A stretch of DNA of 64,000 nucleotides. Origin: Sodiomyces alkalinus F11. Taxonomy: Eukaryota; Ascomycota; Sordariomycetes; Glomerellales; Plectosphaerellaceae. The DNA lies in NCBI RefSeq assembly GCF_003711515.1, contig NW_021167080.1:318430-382429 (forward strand), given 5' to 3'. Under the pieces are notes generated by a model. That model was not told the DNA's origin and did no database searches. It saw only the letters and a program-made list of their open reading frames with translations. Positions 11,838-24,997 of the stretch are shown piece after piece. Within the stretch, counting starts at the first letter, position 1; every line of letters begins with the position of its first letter. Position numbers and translations under genes: made by a program.

Positions 11838-12060
11838 GGGTTATACCGATAATCTATAACCGTAGTAGGTATCCTTAGGCGTTATACCGAGGATTTATAG
11901 CTATAGTAGGTAGTTTAAGGTATATATAGACGATTAAGTAAGGGTTACGCCGAGGATCTATAACTATAGTAGGCGGTTAAAGGTATATAAGGAGGATTAA
12001 ATAGGGGTTATACCGAGGATCTATACTATAGTAGGTGGTTAAAGGTATATATAAAGAACT
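11838..12060 (+). repeat. Tandem repeat, about 63-bp unit, roughly 3.5 copies
   Basis: Units start near 11838 (partial), 11880, 11943 and 12006. Each begins GTTAYRCCGAGGAT or close to it and includes a CTATAGTAGG core. They lie just after the antisense frame and before T-rich runs at 12063-12084, in the convergent space between it and pol. Confidence 0.75.
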
Positions 12061-12249
12061 AGTTTTTTTTCTGTTTTTTTTTTAATATAACTTATAGGGT
12101 ATACCCGCTCACGACTTTAATTATACCCCCTTAATAGTCCCGTCATGACTTATAACCGTATAACCGCCTAAGGGCAGGAGATAGAAGAGAGGGAAAAAGG
12201 GATAGAAGAAGGGAAACGCTTAACTAGTTAAGGGGGGTAGATCGAAGAA

Positions 12250-15200
12250 GAATAGAGAAGGAGGACTTAGCGGGTTAGTCATGGTCCTGCGATACTTTAG
12301 GTATATCGTAGTCCTATAATACTCCCGCTATATCGAGCTTCTGCTTAAACTAGGTGTTAATAAACTTATTCGGCACGTTACGTTTTAGCTCCTATATATT
12401 CTCCTTATCGTCGTAGCCGGCCTATTTAATAAGATATTAGCGCTATCTCCTCTAATAGCGATAGTTTAAGATTACTTCGACCTTATATTTATTAGAGTCT
12501 GGTTCTATATCGATATCCTATAATTCGGGTATCTTTCTATCGCGGGTCGTCTATAATTCTAGCAGGGAGATAGGGAAGACGTTATAGATCCTTATAGTCT
12601 TCGGGAGGGCGAGTTAATACGCTAGTCTATACGTGCTTATAACCTTAGTGATTTTATACGGTCCGATAAACTTATCGCTAAGTTTCTTCGAAGGCCTATG
12701 CTATCGGATATTCTTCGTGGAGAGTAAAATATATTTATTAACCGTAAATTATCTCTAAGTCCTCCTATCGTTATAGTATCGTTTATATATTCCTTAGGCT
12801 TTTTTAATTAGGTTTATAAGGGAGCGGCGGCTAGCTATAAGTTACTCCGCGCGTATCTCGGCCTTAGCTAAATAAGCCTCCCCTACCCTAGGTAATTAGA
12901 TTGTATTAGGGCCCCTCGGGTTATAACCTATTAGTGCGTCCGCGAGTATTCGTTATATAGCAGAGTGCCACGCCGTGTTATAAGTGAATTCTGTAAAGGC
13001 TAAGCGGTCTATTTAGTCGTTCTATTCCTAGTAGTAGAAGACCCTAAGATAGTATTCTACGTTCTGGTTCTATCTCTTTATCTAGCTATTAGTCTACGGG
13101 TGCTACGCCGTGGATAAGCGTCGCTTAGTACCGAAGTAATGGTAAAGGGTAGCCTAAAAACGGCTCGTGAATAAGGACCCTTAGTCGGATATAATCCTAT
13201 CGGGGACCCCGAAGGTTTAAAAAATATAATACTATAATATATCCGTAAATCCCTTAGTAGTAAGGCTACTACTTATGGGATATATAACGCATACTTTATT
13301 AGACGGTACACGATAATAAGAATCGCGTCGCGTTTCCTGCCCCTATCGTGGATAGGCGGTAGTCCTATAATAAAGTTAATCGAAATCTCCGCGAAAGGAT
13401 AATCTAGAATAAGAAGACTCGCTAGCTTACCGTATAGCTTATAATACCGTGGTTTCGTTCGTTAGTATACTACGCAGGTAGGTATAAATTCTCTAACGTC
13501 TTAAGGGAGGTAGTCCTAAAAGTAGAAGCCCGATACGCACTTCACGGTACGGGCGACCCCGTAGTGACTAGCACTAAGTCTATTATAGAAAGCTTATAGT
13601 ATTTTATCTTATAGCCTCGAATAGTTTAGTACGAATACTCGTCCCTTAAAACGGAGGACGCCCTTAACGTCTTTAGACTAGTATCCCTTCGTGGCTATAT
13701 CGCCGTGGACCTCCCGCTACTAGTTATAGAAGGGGTTTTCGGCTTACGCCTTAACGACCTCTTCTACTAGGGTAGGGTCGGTTACCGCTATAGGTATATC
13801 TAGGTTTATCGATACTATAGGCAGGGGTATATTAGGGTTTGTCGATACTATAAGTATATCGGGGTCCTATACGGTTCCCGTGCTAATCACGGTAAGTATA
13901 AACTTCTTAGAGAACGACTTTATAGCGCGAGTCCGATTAGTAATTAAGGACCGTTTATAGGGGGTATACTATAGCTTCCGCGAGAGGCTATTAACGGGGT
14001 TTAATATACCGGGCCTATACCTAATCTCGAAATCAAAAGGGGCTAATTCTTCTAGCCACCGGGCGTGCTATCCCTTAAGCTTTAGCTTATTAAGAAGGTA
14101 ACGATAGTTTAGGTAGTCCGTTAGGACTATAATAGGGCTCTAACTATAAGCGATATAATACCACTATATCTAAAACGATTTAATTATTACTATTAGCTTA
14201 GAATCAGGCGTGCTATAGTTTAGCTCGGCGTTATATAACTTTCGGGATATAAACGCGACGGGTCTTTATAAACTATTATCTTACTAGCTTATCACCGCGC
14301 CGATAACGAAGATAAAGGTATCGGGTTTAACACGTATAGGTAGCGTAGGATTAAAATATTATAGCACCGGGGTATCCTAGAATACTAGTTTTAACTATTC
14401 GAATACGGTATAGGCACGCGGGGATAGGCGTAAGAGTCCGGACTAAGCACTTTTTAAGAGGTCGGTAAGGGGGGTAGCTATCTTAGAATAGTTTTTAATA
14501 AAGCGCCTATAAAACCTAGTAAAACCGAGGAAGATTTAGATCTTCTTAATACTATTAGGTGTTTCCTAATCCCGGATAGCCTTAACCCGCGCGGGATCTA
14601 TACGTACCCTATTAGGGCTATAGATAAAACCGAGGAATTCCACGTCGCGAGTCTTAAATTCGTATTTATCGGGGTTAGCGTAGAGGGACTACTCCCGGAG
14701 CCTAGCTAAGACCTAATATATATACTTCCGGTAATCTTCTAAGCTATTACTATAGATAAGGATATCGTCTAAGTATATAATATAGATCGTATTAATATAT
14801 CCGGCGAGGGCTTAGTTAATATACCGTTAAAAACTCGCGGGGGTATTAGTTAGGCTAAAGGGTATTATAAGGTATTCGAAGTGGCCGTATTTCGTGCGGA
14901 ATACCGTTTTCTATTTATCGCTAACGCTAATCCGGAGCCGATAGTAGGCGTCCTTAAGGTCTAGCTTAGTATAGTACTACGCTAAGGATAAACGGTCCAG
15001 AATCTTATAAATTGGTGGTAGCGGGGTATAATCTTTGATAGTCACCTTATTTAATCCCTTATAGTCCACGCAGAGGCGTAACTTACCACCCTTCTTAGGG
15101 ACGAATAGGATAGGGGCCCCGTAAGGACTAGATAATAGTCGGATCTAACCCTTACGGACGGCGTCTTAGATATACTAGCGGAGGACCTTAAGCTCTTATA

Positions 15201-17250
15201 CGGCTAGTAGGTAAATAGGGCCGAAAGAGGGCTTCTTCCCTTCCTCGATTTTAATTATGTAGTCCTATTATTAATAGGCGGGGAGCTATCCGGTATCGTC
15301 GATATCGAATACGTTAGCGAAATCTTAGTATAGTTTAGGGAGGATAGCCGACTTAGGGGGGGGTATTAGATTAATATCGAGGCTTACCCTAGCCACGTAT
15401 TAGACTAGTATAGAGGAGGATAGGGTTAAAACCGTCGCGGCCTCCCTTATAGCTTTCCGTAGTTCTTATCGGCTTAAGATAACGTGGAGGTCTGAGTATT
15501 CTAAGGGGTAATTCCAGGTACTAATTTACTAATCGACTATAGGGTTAACGGCTACTAGCTAAGGTCGTCCTAAGATAATTCGGGAGCCCTTAGGGTCTAG
15601 GTTTATAACGTGGAATTCGACGCATTATACTTTTCTTTGTTTTTATCGGTCAGCGCGAAGATAAGTCGAGTAATAGAGCCGAGGGTGGATTTCTTTTATC
15701 CCTCCGTGATCCAGGATATAAGGAGGGGTAGTCTAAAGGGGACTTAATCAGGACCTAGAAGGGATCGGTCTAAAACGTTAATATCGGCTCCTCTATCTAG
15801 GAGAGCCGGGGTCTATACCTATTCCTTACCTTAACGGAGGGAGACGCGCGCTTCTACCGGTATAGTGGTAACGGCCGCCGCTTAAGGCGGGGTTAATTCC
15901 TAGGCTATCTCGCCTACCACGCGACCTACTATCGGGCGCGTCGGCGAAATAGGTAGTTCGTTTAGATTAGCACGAGTAGGGGAGGGGTAAGTACTAGCGT
16001 AATAGCCCTTTTAGTTATAGTTAAAATATATAATAAGTTTAATTAGAGTATAAGGGGGCCTAGTCTAATCCTATAGTTCTCCCGGGTTCTCGGCGGTTTT
16101 AGGGGGGTTTAAAGTCGCCGTTATTCTAGGGAGGGTTCCTTAGCCACGGCTAATATAGGGGGTATTCGGCTACTATCCCTTTACTAAGGGCTTAATTTTT
16201 AGTTACTCGGCCCTCTTATATTCCTTATTATATTCTAGGTAGGTTTTCGGTATTCTATACGTGGATAAGACATGGTCCCGGATTAGGGGTAGGACTCGAG
16301 TAAGGACTATCTAGATCCGCTACTAGTCCGGCAGGCGATTAGGGAGTTCCGCTTCTAGGGCTTCCTACCGCTAGATAAACTTCGTAAAGGGTTCGCCGGG
16401 CTTCTAGTCCGAATAGTCGTTAGTTTATATATTAAGGGCGACCTTAAGTAGACGCGTATCGTAATTATCGACTTATTCGCCTAACTAGGTTTTTAAGGCT
16501 CCTTAGGTAACCCGGGACGAATTATTATCGTAGGCGTGCCGGAGGTAAGATTACTATCTTTCCTTAAGGTAGTTCGGCAGGGAGGCTATAATATAGTAGT
16601 TTTTTAAGGCGTTATTAGGAAGGCTATTAAGGTCGATTATAAACCGTTACTTTACCTCCTAAATAAATATCCGGTATTTTACCTATAACTCGCTGTTTTA
16701 CTTAGGGATTATATAGTTAACCTTCGCCCACGAGGAATTAGCCCTGGATTTAATAGGGGTCCGGGGGGGATTAGCCTTAACGTGGCCCCGAATTATAAAA
16801 GAAGAGGGAATAGAGGATTAGGTATCTAGAACGGAGCGACGGGGCTCCGCGATACGTCGTCGTATAATAGCACGGCCGTTAAGGTCAGGATAAGTCAGGG
16901 AACTAGTCCTAGCGGCTTTAAGGGCGATAAGTCGGTCGAGTTTACGCTTCTACGCCTCCGATACCTCGAACCACTTAATCCGTTCCCTAACCTATACGTC
17001 GGTTAGCTAGTTATAGGGGATACCCTTATAAGGATAGAGTGGACGGGACAGGGCAGGGGTAATAGGGGGTACTATACGCTAAGGGGATAGGGGGTAGGGG
17101 TTAAGGTCTATCTCCGTTTAAGGCACGGCTTAGTCACGTCGTGCCTATATCGTAGAGGCGCCTAGGCTAAAGGGATTATCGATATTTAGTAAAAGGTCGG
17201 AGGGGCTAACTATATTATAGGTCTTATTATTCTTACAGGAGGATATCGTT
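12250..17250 (-). pseudogene. Gypsy gag-pol remnant with chromodomain
   Basis: On the minus strand, reading down in coordinate, recognisable blocks are: a gag CX2CX4HX4C knuckle (about 16040-16000, cysteines now tyrosine); a protease LLDxGAD motif (about 15800); the reverse transcriptase block [13 protein letters not shown] (about 15130-15090) and catalytic YLDDILIYS (about 14780); the RNase H end with HARWLEELA (about 14100-14040); integrase (roughly 13700-12700); and a chromodomain (about 12530-12330) in which two expected Trp codons are stops. The chromodomain directs integration to heterochromatin in this lineage (established for chromoviruses). Many in-frame TAG and TAA codons make it non-functional. 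Confidence 0.82.
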
Positions 17251-17308
17251 TTCCTATCGGTACTCCTTAACAGTCCTTATACCCTTTAGAAAGGTAGAGT
17301 GATCATTA

Positions 17309-17682
17309 TATTAGATAGGTAGTTATAAGGAGTAAGAAGGTAGTAACGAGAGGGTCTAAAAGGGAATAGGCGTGGATTAAGTGGTAGTCACGGCTAGTCC
17401 GAACGTAGGTAGCCCTAAAGAATCAGAATAATCGTTACCCTCTCTATACTAAAGAGGGGGCACTACCTAAGCACTATATACTCCTAGGCTAACGCTAGGG
17501 TAGTTAAACGGATATTGTAAACGGATATCTACGCCTAAGCCTAGGCCACGGCCCTGTATAGTGGCATCGGCCTAGGGTAGCCGTGGCCACGTTAAGCCGG
17601 GCGCCCGGTCTTATCTATACAGGAACCCGTCGTGGTCCCGTCGTGTATCCGACCTCTATCTCCTAGGCAGGGGCACCTGACA
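17309..17682 (-). repeat. 5' LTR of the gypsy element
   Basis: This is the second 374-bp LTR. It starts TATTAGATAGG and ends CACCTGACA, so the CA end is preserved here while the other LTR has TA. It is followed at 17683 by the duplicated TAAAG. Confidence 0.88.
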
Positions 17683-17815
17683 TAAAGCCCATTCTAGGAT
17701 AGCTTCCTGCGCCGGGGCCTGTTTATCGACGTTATATTAAATAAACCGGATATCTTTCAAACTAAAAGACCCTGTATTTATAGAATTAGGGTTTTATAGC
17801 TTAAAAGATATAGCT
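17683..17815 (-). mobile_element. LINE-I copy A, 5' remainder (5'-truncated)
   Basis: This is the reverse complement of the ORF1/ORF2 junction of LINE-I (compare 57490-57615). It continues the sequence interrupted at 9478. Similarity stops near 17815, which gives the 5' truncation typical of target-primed non-LTR insertions. Confidence 0.75.
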
Positions 17816-18089
17816 AAGTTAGAACGCGTATTAAAGCCGAATAATAAGCATAGCAGTAACTATCGTCTAATACACCTAATTAAGGTATATATGTGTGTGT
17901 GTATCTATTTAACGCCTTTGCATAACACTAGTGAATACTGGGTACGCGCTCCTTCTAGAGTATTAGGCGGTACGATCTCTATATATCCATGCTAAGAGCG
18001 TATAGTGCTAAGCGCTTAACTCTATGCCTCTCTCCTATAAAAAATTATAAAATCCACACTATACTATCTATAGGGGTATATAAGATATA
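17816..18089. other. Unassigned spacer, lightly mutated, with short (TG)n
   Basis: No gene is seen. CpA and TpG are frequent, including a short TG run at about 17889-17901, so this piece escaped heavy RIP. It may be original host DNA or a low-copy element. Confidence 0.4.
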
Positions 18090-21000
18090 TAAAAATATCT
18101 ATATCTAGCGGTACGCCCTCAGGGGCCTCCTTACTATATTCCTATCCCGCTACCCTAGTCTAGGGCAGCACTCCTCTTCCTGATCGAGAGGATAATAGGT
18201 ATATCTTCTCTAGATATCCCGTTACGTCGTTTAGCGCGGCGAAAGCCGCTCTATTCGTTAGGATCTCCGTAAGAGTCTTCTATAGGTTATACCGTTAGTT
18301 ATTACGCTAAAGCTAGGCTGGCTACTTATTATCCTTAATCCCCCTAACCTTACGGTAGTAGGCGATATATTCCCTCGTTTTCGTGTGCCCGTAGCTATAG
18401 TCCGTAACGAAGTCTCCGTGTTTAAAGCGCTTATAATAGTCCCTAAAATCCCCGTATCTAGTGCGTGCTTATAGGAGGCGTATTAATATCCTGCGTGGAA
18501 GTCTGAGTTCTTTCGGCTCGCGCCGGCTGAATCCTAGTTTCTGCTATAGAGTCTTATCGTACCTATTCGGTCGGGATACGGCGTGCTATTTCCGAAGCCT
18601 AGTCCTAGTATATGTCTTAGCTTAAGCCTTTACCCTAGCCTAGGTCGGCCTCTTATTTCCCGGTAGAATACCGTATATATTATTACTAGAGTATAGCTTA
18701 TCGGCCCTTTTATTACCTGGTATTCTTATATATTCCGGGTATTACTTAAGGTTTATAGAAACTTTATTCGCTAATTATTATTAATACAGGAATTCGTGTT
18801 ATAACGATCTAGGGGCTATACCGGCTAGTCCCTTAAGTACTGCTTAGTTATTGATATAGTAAAAGACCTTATCTATTTCCGGTAGCCGTAACGCCACGGC
18901 TAAGCCGCGCGTAGCTCTTATAACCTCTCCGTTAAATACTACAGTATCATAGAGGTGCCCGCGCCCCGAGGTAGTTTCTTATCCGCCGCGCTACACGGAG
19001 TAGGCTTAGATTATATTTTATTCTTTCTATAATCCGTTAGAGTAGACTACTATATATTCTAGGGGTAGTCGATCCACCTAATCGTTAAAAGCCTTCGCGG
19101 CTTCTTCCTTTAGGCGGTTATCGAGTAACTTATCGTTATATTATTTTCCGGTGAATCGGGGTCGTATAAGCTGGTTCCTCGGTAGGTTTATTTCCACGAG
19201 CTCGTAAGTCCGTAGGACCCGTGACTTACGGGTAGGGGCTTTAATCTTTTTAGTATCCCCCCTATAAATTACGGTAACGGCCTATATAACTAGGTACTCC
19301 GCCTCTAGTCCTATAAGTCGTATCGCGTACCTTTATTATAAGTATTCGGCGTATTCTTCCGCGGGAGGCACGCCGGCCTTATAGTGGAGGGCTATTTTAG
19401 GTATTATCTTCTATAAGGGTAGTATAGTATATAGTATTGTTATCCACGCTTATTATATAGTTAGGGACCGAGGGAGGTATCCGGAGGGTAACCGGTATTA
19501 TTTCTCGTAAATCACGTCGAAATAACCCTAAGCCAGGGCCTTCTTCCCCTCCTACTAGATCTTTACTACGTGGTGCGTAATAGTCGGAACGCACGCGAGT
19601 ACCGCTCGACGGAGTAATACTAGGTTCGGACCGTAAGTAAGTGGCTCCGGTAAGTCCTTTAATATAGGTAGCGACCTTAAGGCCTTTCCGTGTCTATATC
19701 TTAATATAGTCGCGGAAGTTAAGTCGCCTATCTATATAGACTCCGAGCTATCTTATCGGGGCGGGCTAGCGCTATCCTCCGGGGTTAACGGTATAAGCGA
19801 CCGTGACTTCGTAGTTAAAATAAGGAATCTTTATTACGGGGAATTAGGGCACCTTCTAACGGGAGAAGAGTTAGGCTTCGGCCTTATCGAAGTCTAGCTT
19901 AACCCTGTTATCTTTACACTACTCGAGTTATTAGTATAGTATCTTAGTAGCCTGCCGCACTACTTTATCGAGGTCCTTATAGGCCGCGATAATATAGGAG
20001 TTATTAGCGTAACTAAACTAATTCTCCTTATTAGGTAGTTTATATATATTTACGATACTAAGGGCGTATCCGATTAGGGAAGCCGGAGAACCTTATAAGA
20101 GTCCTATAAGGTTAAGCGGGGTGTATTTACTAGGGTATAAGTCCCCGAAGATAACTCGTGCTAGTTTATCGGCGGCGAAGCTTTCCTACTATCTAATAGT
20201 CGGAATATCCTACTCTTACTAGTATAGTCTATAAATAAAATAACCGTGGAGGACTATATTAAATACCCCTTTTATAGTATTAGTCACGGTAATAACTTAC
20301 TTCCCCTAAGCTAGCTATAATTTAACTTTATAAGTTAATATAGCGGCGAAGTCGATCGTTAATCGGCCTAGGAGCGCGCTAATATATTAGGGGTTTAGGA
20401 TACCTGCGGCTATTACGCGGTACGCGGTTCTTTTTACTATAATACGTTTAAGACCCTTACCGAGGACGCTAAGTAGCTAGATCGGCCTATACCCTATAAT
20501 AGTGCTAGTATCCTTACCGGGTTTATCGATTATGACTACGTCTCCTTTTCGGAAGGGTTATAGGTAGTATCCGGCTTTCCTATAGGCTTCGAAGAGCCTA
20601 GTAACCTTATCTTCGATTACCGGCTATACTAGCCGGAGGAGGGGGATACTTACGTTATCGCCGCCGGGTACCGTTATAGTAATATTAATAGTATAGTAGC
20701 GTGTTTTATCCCTTAGGATCGGGCTATCCTCCGGGATAGTTCGTGACTAGGCTACCGGATAATTCTAAGGGTCCTTTAGATTATCGATATTTAGCCGTTT
20801 AGCTAATTTAGTTTGGCGTAGAAGCTCTCCCTTCTGTTTATCCTCGAAGTAGCCTAAACCGTTATAAAAAATCGGGGGGGGGGGGCGTTAGCCTATCCCC
20901 TAACTTATACTAGCCGATCACCTTATAGCTCCTCGGCGTTCTTTATATTTCCGATCCGTTTATTCTAGTACTCCTGGCTTACCCGTTATATAATTTTCCG

Positions 21001-24000
21001 GAAGGATTCCTATACTACGGTATACTCTAGGGTATAATATCTGTAGTATATAGCCTCCCTATAAGCCGTTCTGTATTCATCGTTCCACCACGGTTATCCA
21101 TTCCTCGCTAGACCACGTAACGGTATACCTAAATAGTGTAGTAGGCTTACGATAATATTAGTTAGCTACTAAGTCTATTAGTCTAGGTGCGTAGGGTCCG
21201 AATCCTTTTATTCCGCCGGTTAGGGTAATAGCTATAGGTTTTCCTATACTTCTCTCCTAATCGCTACCCGTTTCTCTTCCTTAACTAGGAGGCTAAATCG
21301 GGCGGGTTTAGTTAGGGTATTCTCCGTGTTAATATAAGCGGTGCCAATCTATCCTAATAGCGGGTAATAGTAGGCCGGCGCGCCGGCTTTTATAACTACT
21401 TTACTATTAGTATATAGGGCCGTTAAGAATACTAGGTCTATAATAGTCTAATAGCATCCTCGGCTATATATCGCCTCTCTGGGGTTATTATATAGGGTAA
21501 GGCTATAACTTTTTATCTAATCGGCGATCTCTTCTTCTCTCCCTATTATTTAGTAGACTATCGGCTCCTAGTAGCGGAATCTAGCGTTAAAATCGCCCCC
21601 GATCGTGATATTTAGTGGCGGTATCTAGGTTATAAGCGAATTCTAGGTATTTAACTTACTCGTAAGGCCCTTATAGATATTCAGGAAGCGTATTCCGTTA
21701 ACCTTAATTAGTAGAAGGTCCCTGGATCTTAAAGCCGGGGCTTTTATCTATTATACGTTTAGACCCGCTCTTACGTAGGTAACGACCCTGGGCTTATCCC
21801 CTAGGTTAGGCTATATCTGTATTTACGAGAACTTCTTATAGCCCGGAAGGTTAGGTAAGGACCTTATCTAGGCTTCTCCTTTTAAAGGCTCTTAGTATAT
21901 TAGTATATTAAGCTTAGCCTCCTACGCTATTACTAATATAGCTTTTAGCAGGTTACGGTTTTTATCCACGTCTTATTAAATATAAGTAAGTCCTGCCCGG
22001 GGTATTTTAGCTCCCTGGTAGCCTCTCCACCGGTTAGTTCTCTGATTTATTAGCCTTATTCTATATAGTTATCGTCGACGGATCCTTTAGGGCCGTTATC
22101 TCCCTCCTTAGCCACGCTTATATTATATTAGGTTTTTTACTTATTGCGGCGGGTAGTATCTAGTCCTCCCTATCGTCCGTCTTCCTCTTTCCAGGTATTT
22201 AAGGGGGCGGCGCTATAACGGATAAGTTATTTAGGGTATTATCTTAGGGGGTACGGGTAATTTCCAGGGTATCCTCCTCTTCCGAGGATAGGCTATCCAC
22301 CTTTATTTTAGATATACTATTCTAAGTCTTACTATCGCTAGTATCCGTGGTAGTAGCGGCTATAATAGCGGCTATAGCGGTATCGGCGGTAGCCTTTATC
22401 GTAGCTTATAGCTTTACTTATTAGGCGTTACCCTCCGTGCGGAGCCTACTAAGCTTAGTCTTTAACGGCGTAACCACCCCGCCGTTAACCCGCTTCGGGC
22501 GGGCGGGGCACTTTAGATTATTCGTAGGGTAGGGTCCGTGATAGTTAATATAATATACTTTATAGGTATATTCCCCCTTCGCGGGGGAGTCGTAAATGAT
22601 ATAGCGCTCCTTACTATTACACGCGTATCGGGGGTAATATCCCTAGTATTTATCGTATTATATAATCGGTTATCGGTTTTCCCGGTACCTAGAGAGTATA
22701 AAGGTCTTAAATAGGCGGAACCGATTCTTCGGTTATATCTAGAAAGAGACTACCTAGCTAGCTAGGCTATTACGGCTCGGTTATATACATCTTTATACAC
22801 GTATCGGTTTAAGGCTAGTCCTCTTCTAGGCCTCGTCCGCGACTATTTTTTCCGTGACCTCGGTATACCCGATCCTTTCGAGTACCTCGTGAATAAGATA
22901 GGTATATTAAGTCTCGGCGCCCCTACAGTCTATTACGGATATCGCGGCGACGACCTTATCCCTCGCGTTAAGGATCTTCTATTATACTTCCGCGTTCCGA
23001 GGCATTATCACGACTCTAGTACGGGTTTATTTAATTAGGTTAATATCCTAGTTATCGATCTGTTTAGTATCCGTGATAGCGTATCGGATAATCGCTAAAG
23101 CCTCTTAAGCTTTAAGCCTAGGTAGTATATCGTCTAGGAAGCGGAGAAAGACCCTATAGTCTTACTTCGCTTAGGTCTTAGGCGGCCCGGATTATTCCGT
23201 GTCTATAGCCTTCGCCTTCTTCTTCCCCTTTATAATAATAGTCTAATTCTATTACTCCGGGGCGGGGGGTTAAGGGGGGGTAGCAGCGCCCTTTTTCGGC
23301 GGGGCCTACTTATCTCTACCGGCGGGAGTAACGCCGGTCAGGGTTCTAGTAGACTTACTAGGTTTAGTCGGTCTAGGCTTTATAGCCACGGGGTTATTAT
23401 TATAATTAGTCCGTGGGACGGCGTTACCAGTTATATAAACCAGGCCCCTTAGCTTAATTAAATTAATAAACTCGTTACCGAGCTAGTTAGCGAGGTCTAT
23501 ATTAGCTTCGGGGGACTCCCTCGCCTAAGATATCCCCTATTCGACGGCCTAAATTAGGATATCGATAATATATCCCTTATATCGGAGTAATACTATCGCG
23601 TCTTCTATTATAAGTTATAGTTACTTTTAGGCTCTATTAGCAAAGCTTTTAGTATTCGTGGTATTTATACTATTATAGTCGGGGCCCGGGGCTTATTAGG
23701 AGGCTGCCGTAGTCCTTTATTACTACTATAGCTAGGGGGTTAGGGCTAAGGCACTACCGCTATAGGGGGTAGGCGCTTAGGCCTTCTTCTTCCTAGCTAT
23801 AGTGGAAAAAAATTCTTAGGGGTCCTAAAAGGGTGGGTAGTATTATATACAGAGTCCTTCTAACGCTGCTATAAGGTTATACTCCGCCTCCGCCTAGCTG
23901 TACCTAGTGTCGCTTAGTAGAGCCTGGAGTTAGCTATCTAATAATACCCTTCGCGCCGATTTTAGGCGTGTTATAGCGGTTTGCACCGAGCCCGAAGGCT

Positions 24001-24105
24001 AGGGTAGCACCTAGGAGTAGGGTGGCTATTAAGGTTTTTAGTGGTGCGCCGCTACCTACACTAATACTAGTAGGACCGCTAACGTGAGTTATAGGAAGGA
24101 GGATA
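18090..24105 (-). mobile_element. LINE-III non-LTR retrotransposon, minus strand (inactive)
   Basis: The minus-strand translation shows an ORF1-like region with Cys/His knuckle remnants (about 22660-22480, including YPRYACNSKERY and a following CPARPK block) and an endonuclease-like region below it. The reverse transcriptase has the RPI...LSVLGKGLKR block (about 20480-20420) and a YADD box decayed to YANN (about 20010). It is a different family from LINE-I and LINE-II. The 3' boundary near 18090 is approximate. Both strands are almost free of CpA and TpG. A partial inverted copy of its 5' end follows at 24185. Confidence 0.65.
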
Positions 24106-24184
24106 CACCTAATTAAGGTTATAGAACTACTACCCTATTTAGGGACCTTAACGGACGTTTAAATCTATTAACGGAAGATAGGAC

Positions 24185-24885
24185 ATCCTTCCTTTAACTC
24201 ACCACCGTCCCCCTACTATTACTAGTGCAGGTAGGGTTAATACACTAAAAACCTTAACAGCCGCCCTACTCCCCGGAATCACCCTAACCTTCGGGCTCGG
24301 TATAAACCGGCGTACCGCGGCTAAAACGGATAAAACGGGTATTATTAGATAGATAACTCCCCGCTCTACCCAGCAGCACTAGGTATAGCTAGGCAGGCAC
24401 GGAGCGTAGTCCTATAGGAGCCTTAGAAGGACTCCTATAATACCACCCACTATCTTAGGACCCCTAAGAAATTATTTCCTATTATAGCCAGGAAGAAAAA
24501 GGCCTAAGCGCCTACCCTCTATAGCGGTAGCGCCCTAGCCCTAACCTCTTAGCTATAGTAGCAGTAATAAAGGACTCCGGCAGCCTCCTAGTAAACCCCG
24601 GGCCCTGACTATAACAGTATAACCATCGCGAAATCCACTAAAAGCTCGCTAATAAAGCCCGAAAGTAACTATAACTTATAATAGAAGACGTAATAGCTAC
24701 TCTCCGATATAAAGGATATATGGCCGATATCCTAATATAGGTAAGCGAACTCGGGATAACCCGAGCGAAGGAATCCCTTAAAGCGGACACAGACCTTATT
24801 AGATAACTCGGAAACGAATTTATTAATTTAATTAAGATAAGGGGCCCGGCTTATATAACCGGTAACACCGCCCCCCCTTTATAGA
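24185..24885 (+). mobile_element. Inverted partial copy of the LINE-III 5' end
   Basis: This is the reverse complement of about 24105-23400. For example, 24290-24310 mirrors 23985-24005, and 24470-24620 mirrors 23840-23690. With LINE-III it forms an inverted repeat of about 700-bp arms around a spacer of roughly 80 bp (24106-24184). Similarity ends near 24885, where a LINE-type 3' tail follows directly. Confidence 0.75.
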
Positions 24886-24997
24886 CACCTAATAACCCGC
24901 AGGTTATATAAATAACTAGATACTTATTATAGGCTTAGTCTCCTTAATAGACTCGTGCTATAGCTTTAGGGCTATATATATATATATTAAAAAAAAG
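24886..24997 (+). mobile_element. LINE-type 3' tail joined to the LINE-III 5' fragment
   Basis: This matches the reverse complement of 48197-48310, including the AATAACTAG, TATAGGCTTAGTCTC and GCTATAGCTTTAGGGCT motifs and a terminal oligo-A. The last motif is also at the 3' ends of LINE-I copies A and B. Together, 24185-24997 looks like an internally deleted element with a 5' end plus a tail. Confidence 0.6.

Larger units (their letters stand above)
9479..17682 (-). mobile_element. Complete Ty3/gypsy chromovirus-type LTR retrotransposon
   Basis: This 8204-bp element is bounded by two 374-bp LTRs (9479-9852 and 17309-17682) and a TAAAG duplication. It reads on the minus strand: gag zinc knuckle, aspartic protease, reverse transcriptase, RNase H, integrase, chromodomain. 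That order defines a Ty3/gypsy chromovirus. It is inserted within LINE-I copy A. All coding capacity has been destroyed by RIP. It carries an additional antisense frame (10618-11769) between the end of pol and the 3' LTR. Confidence 0.9.
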
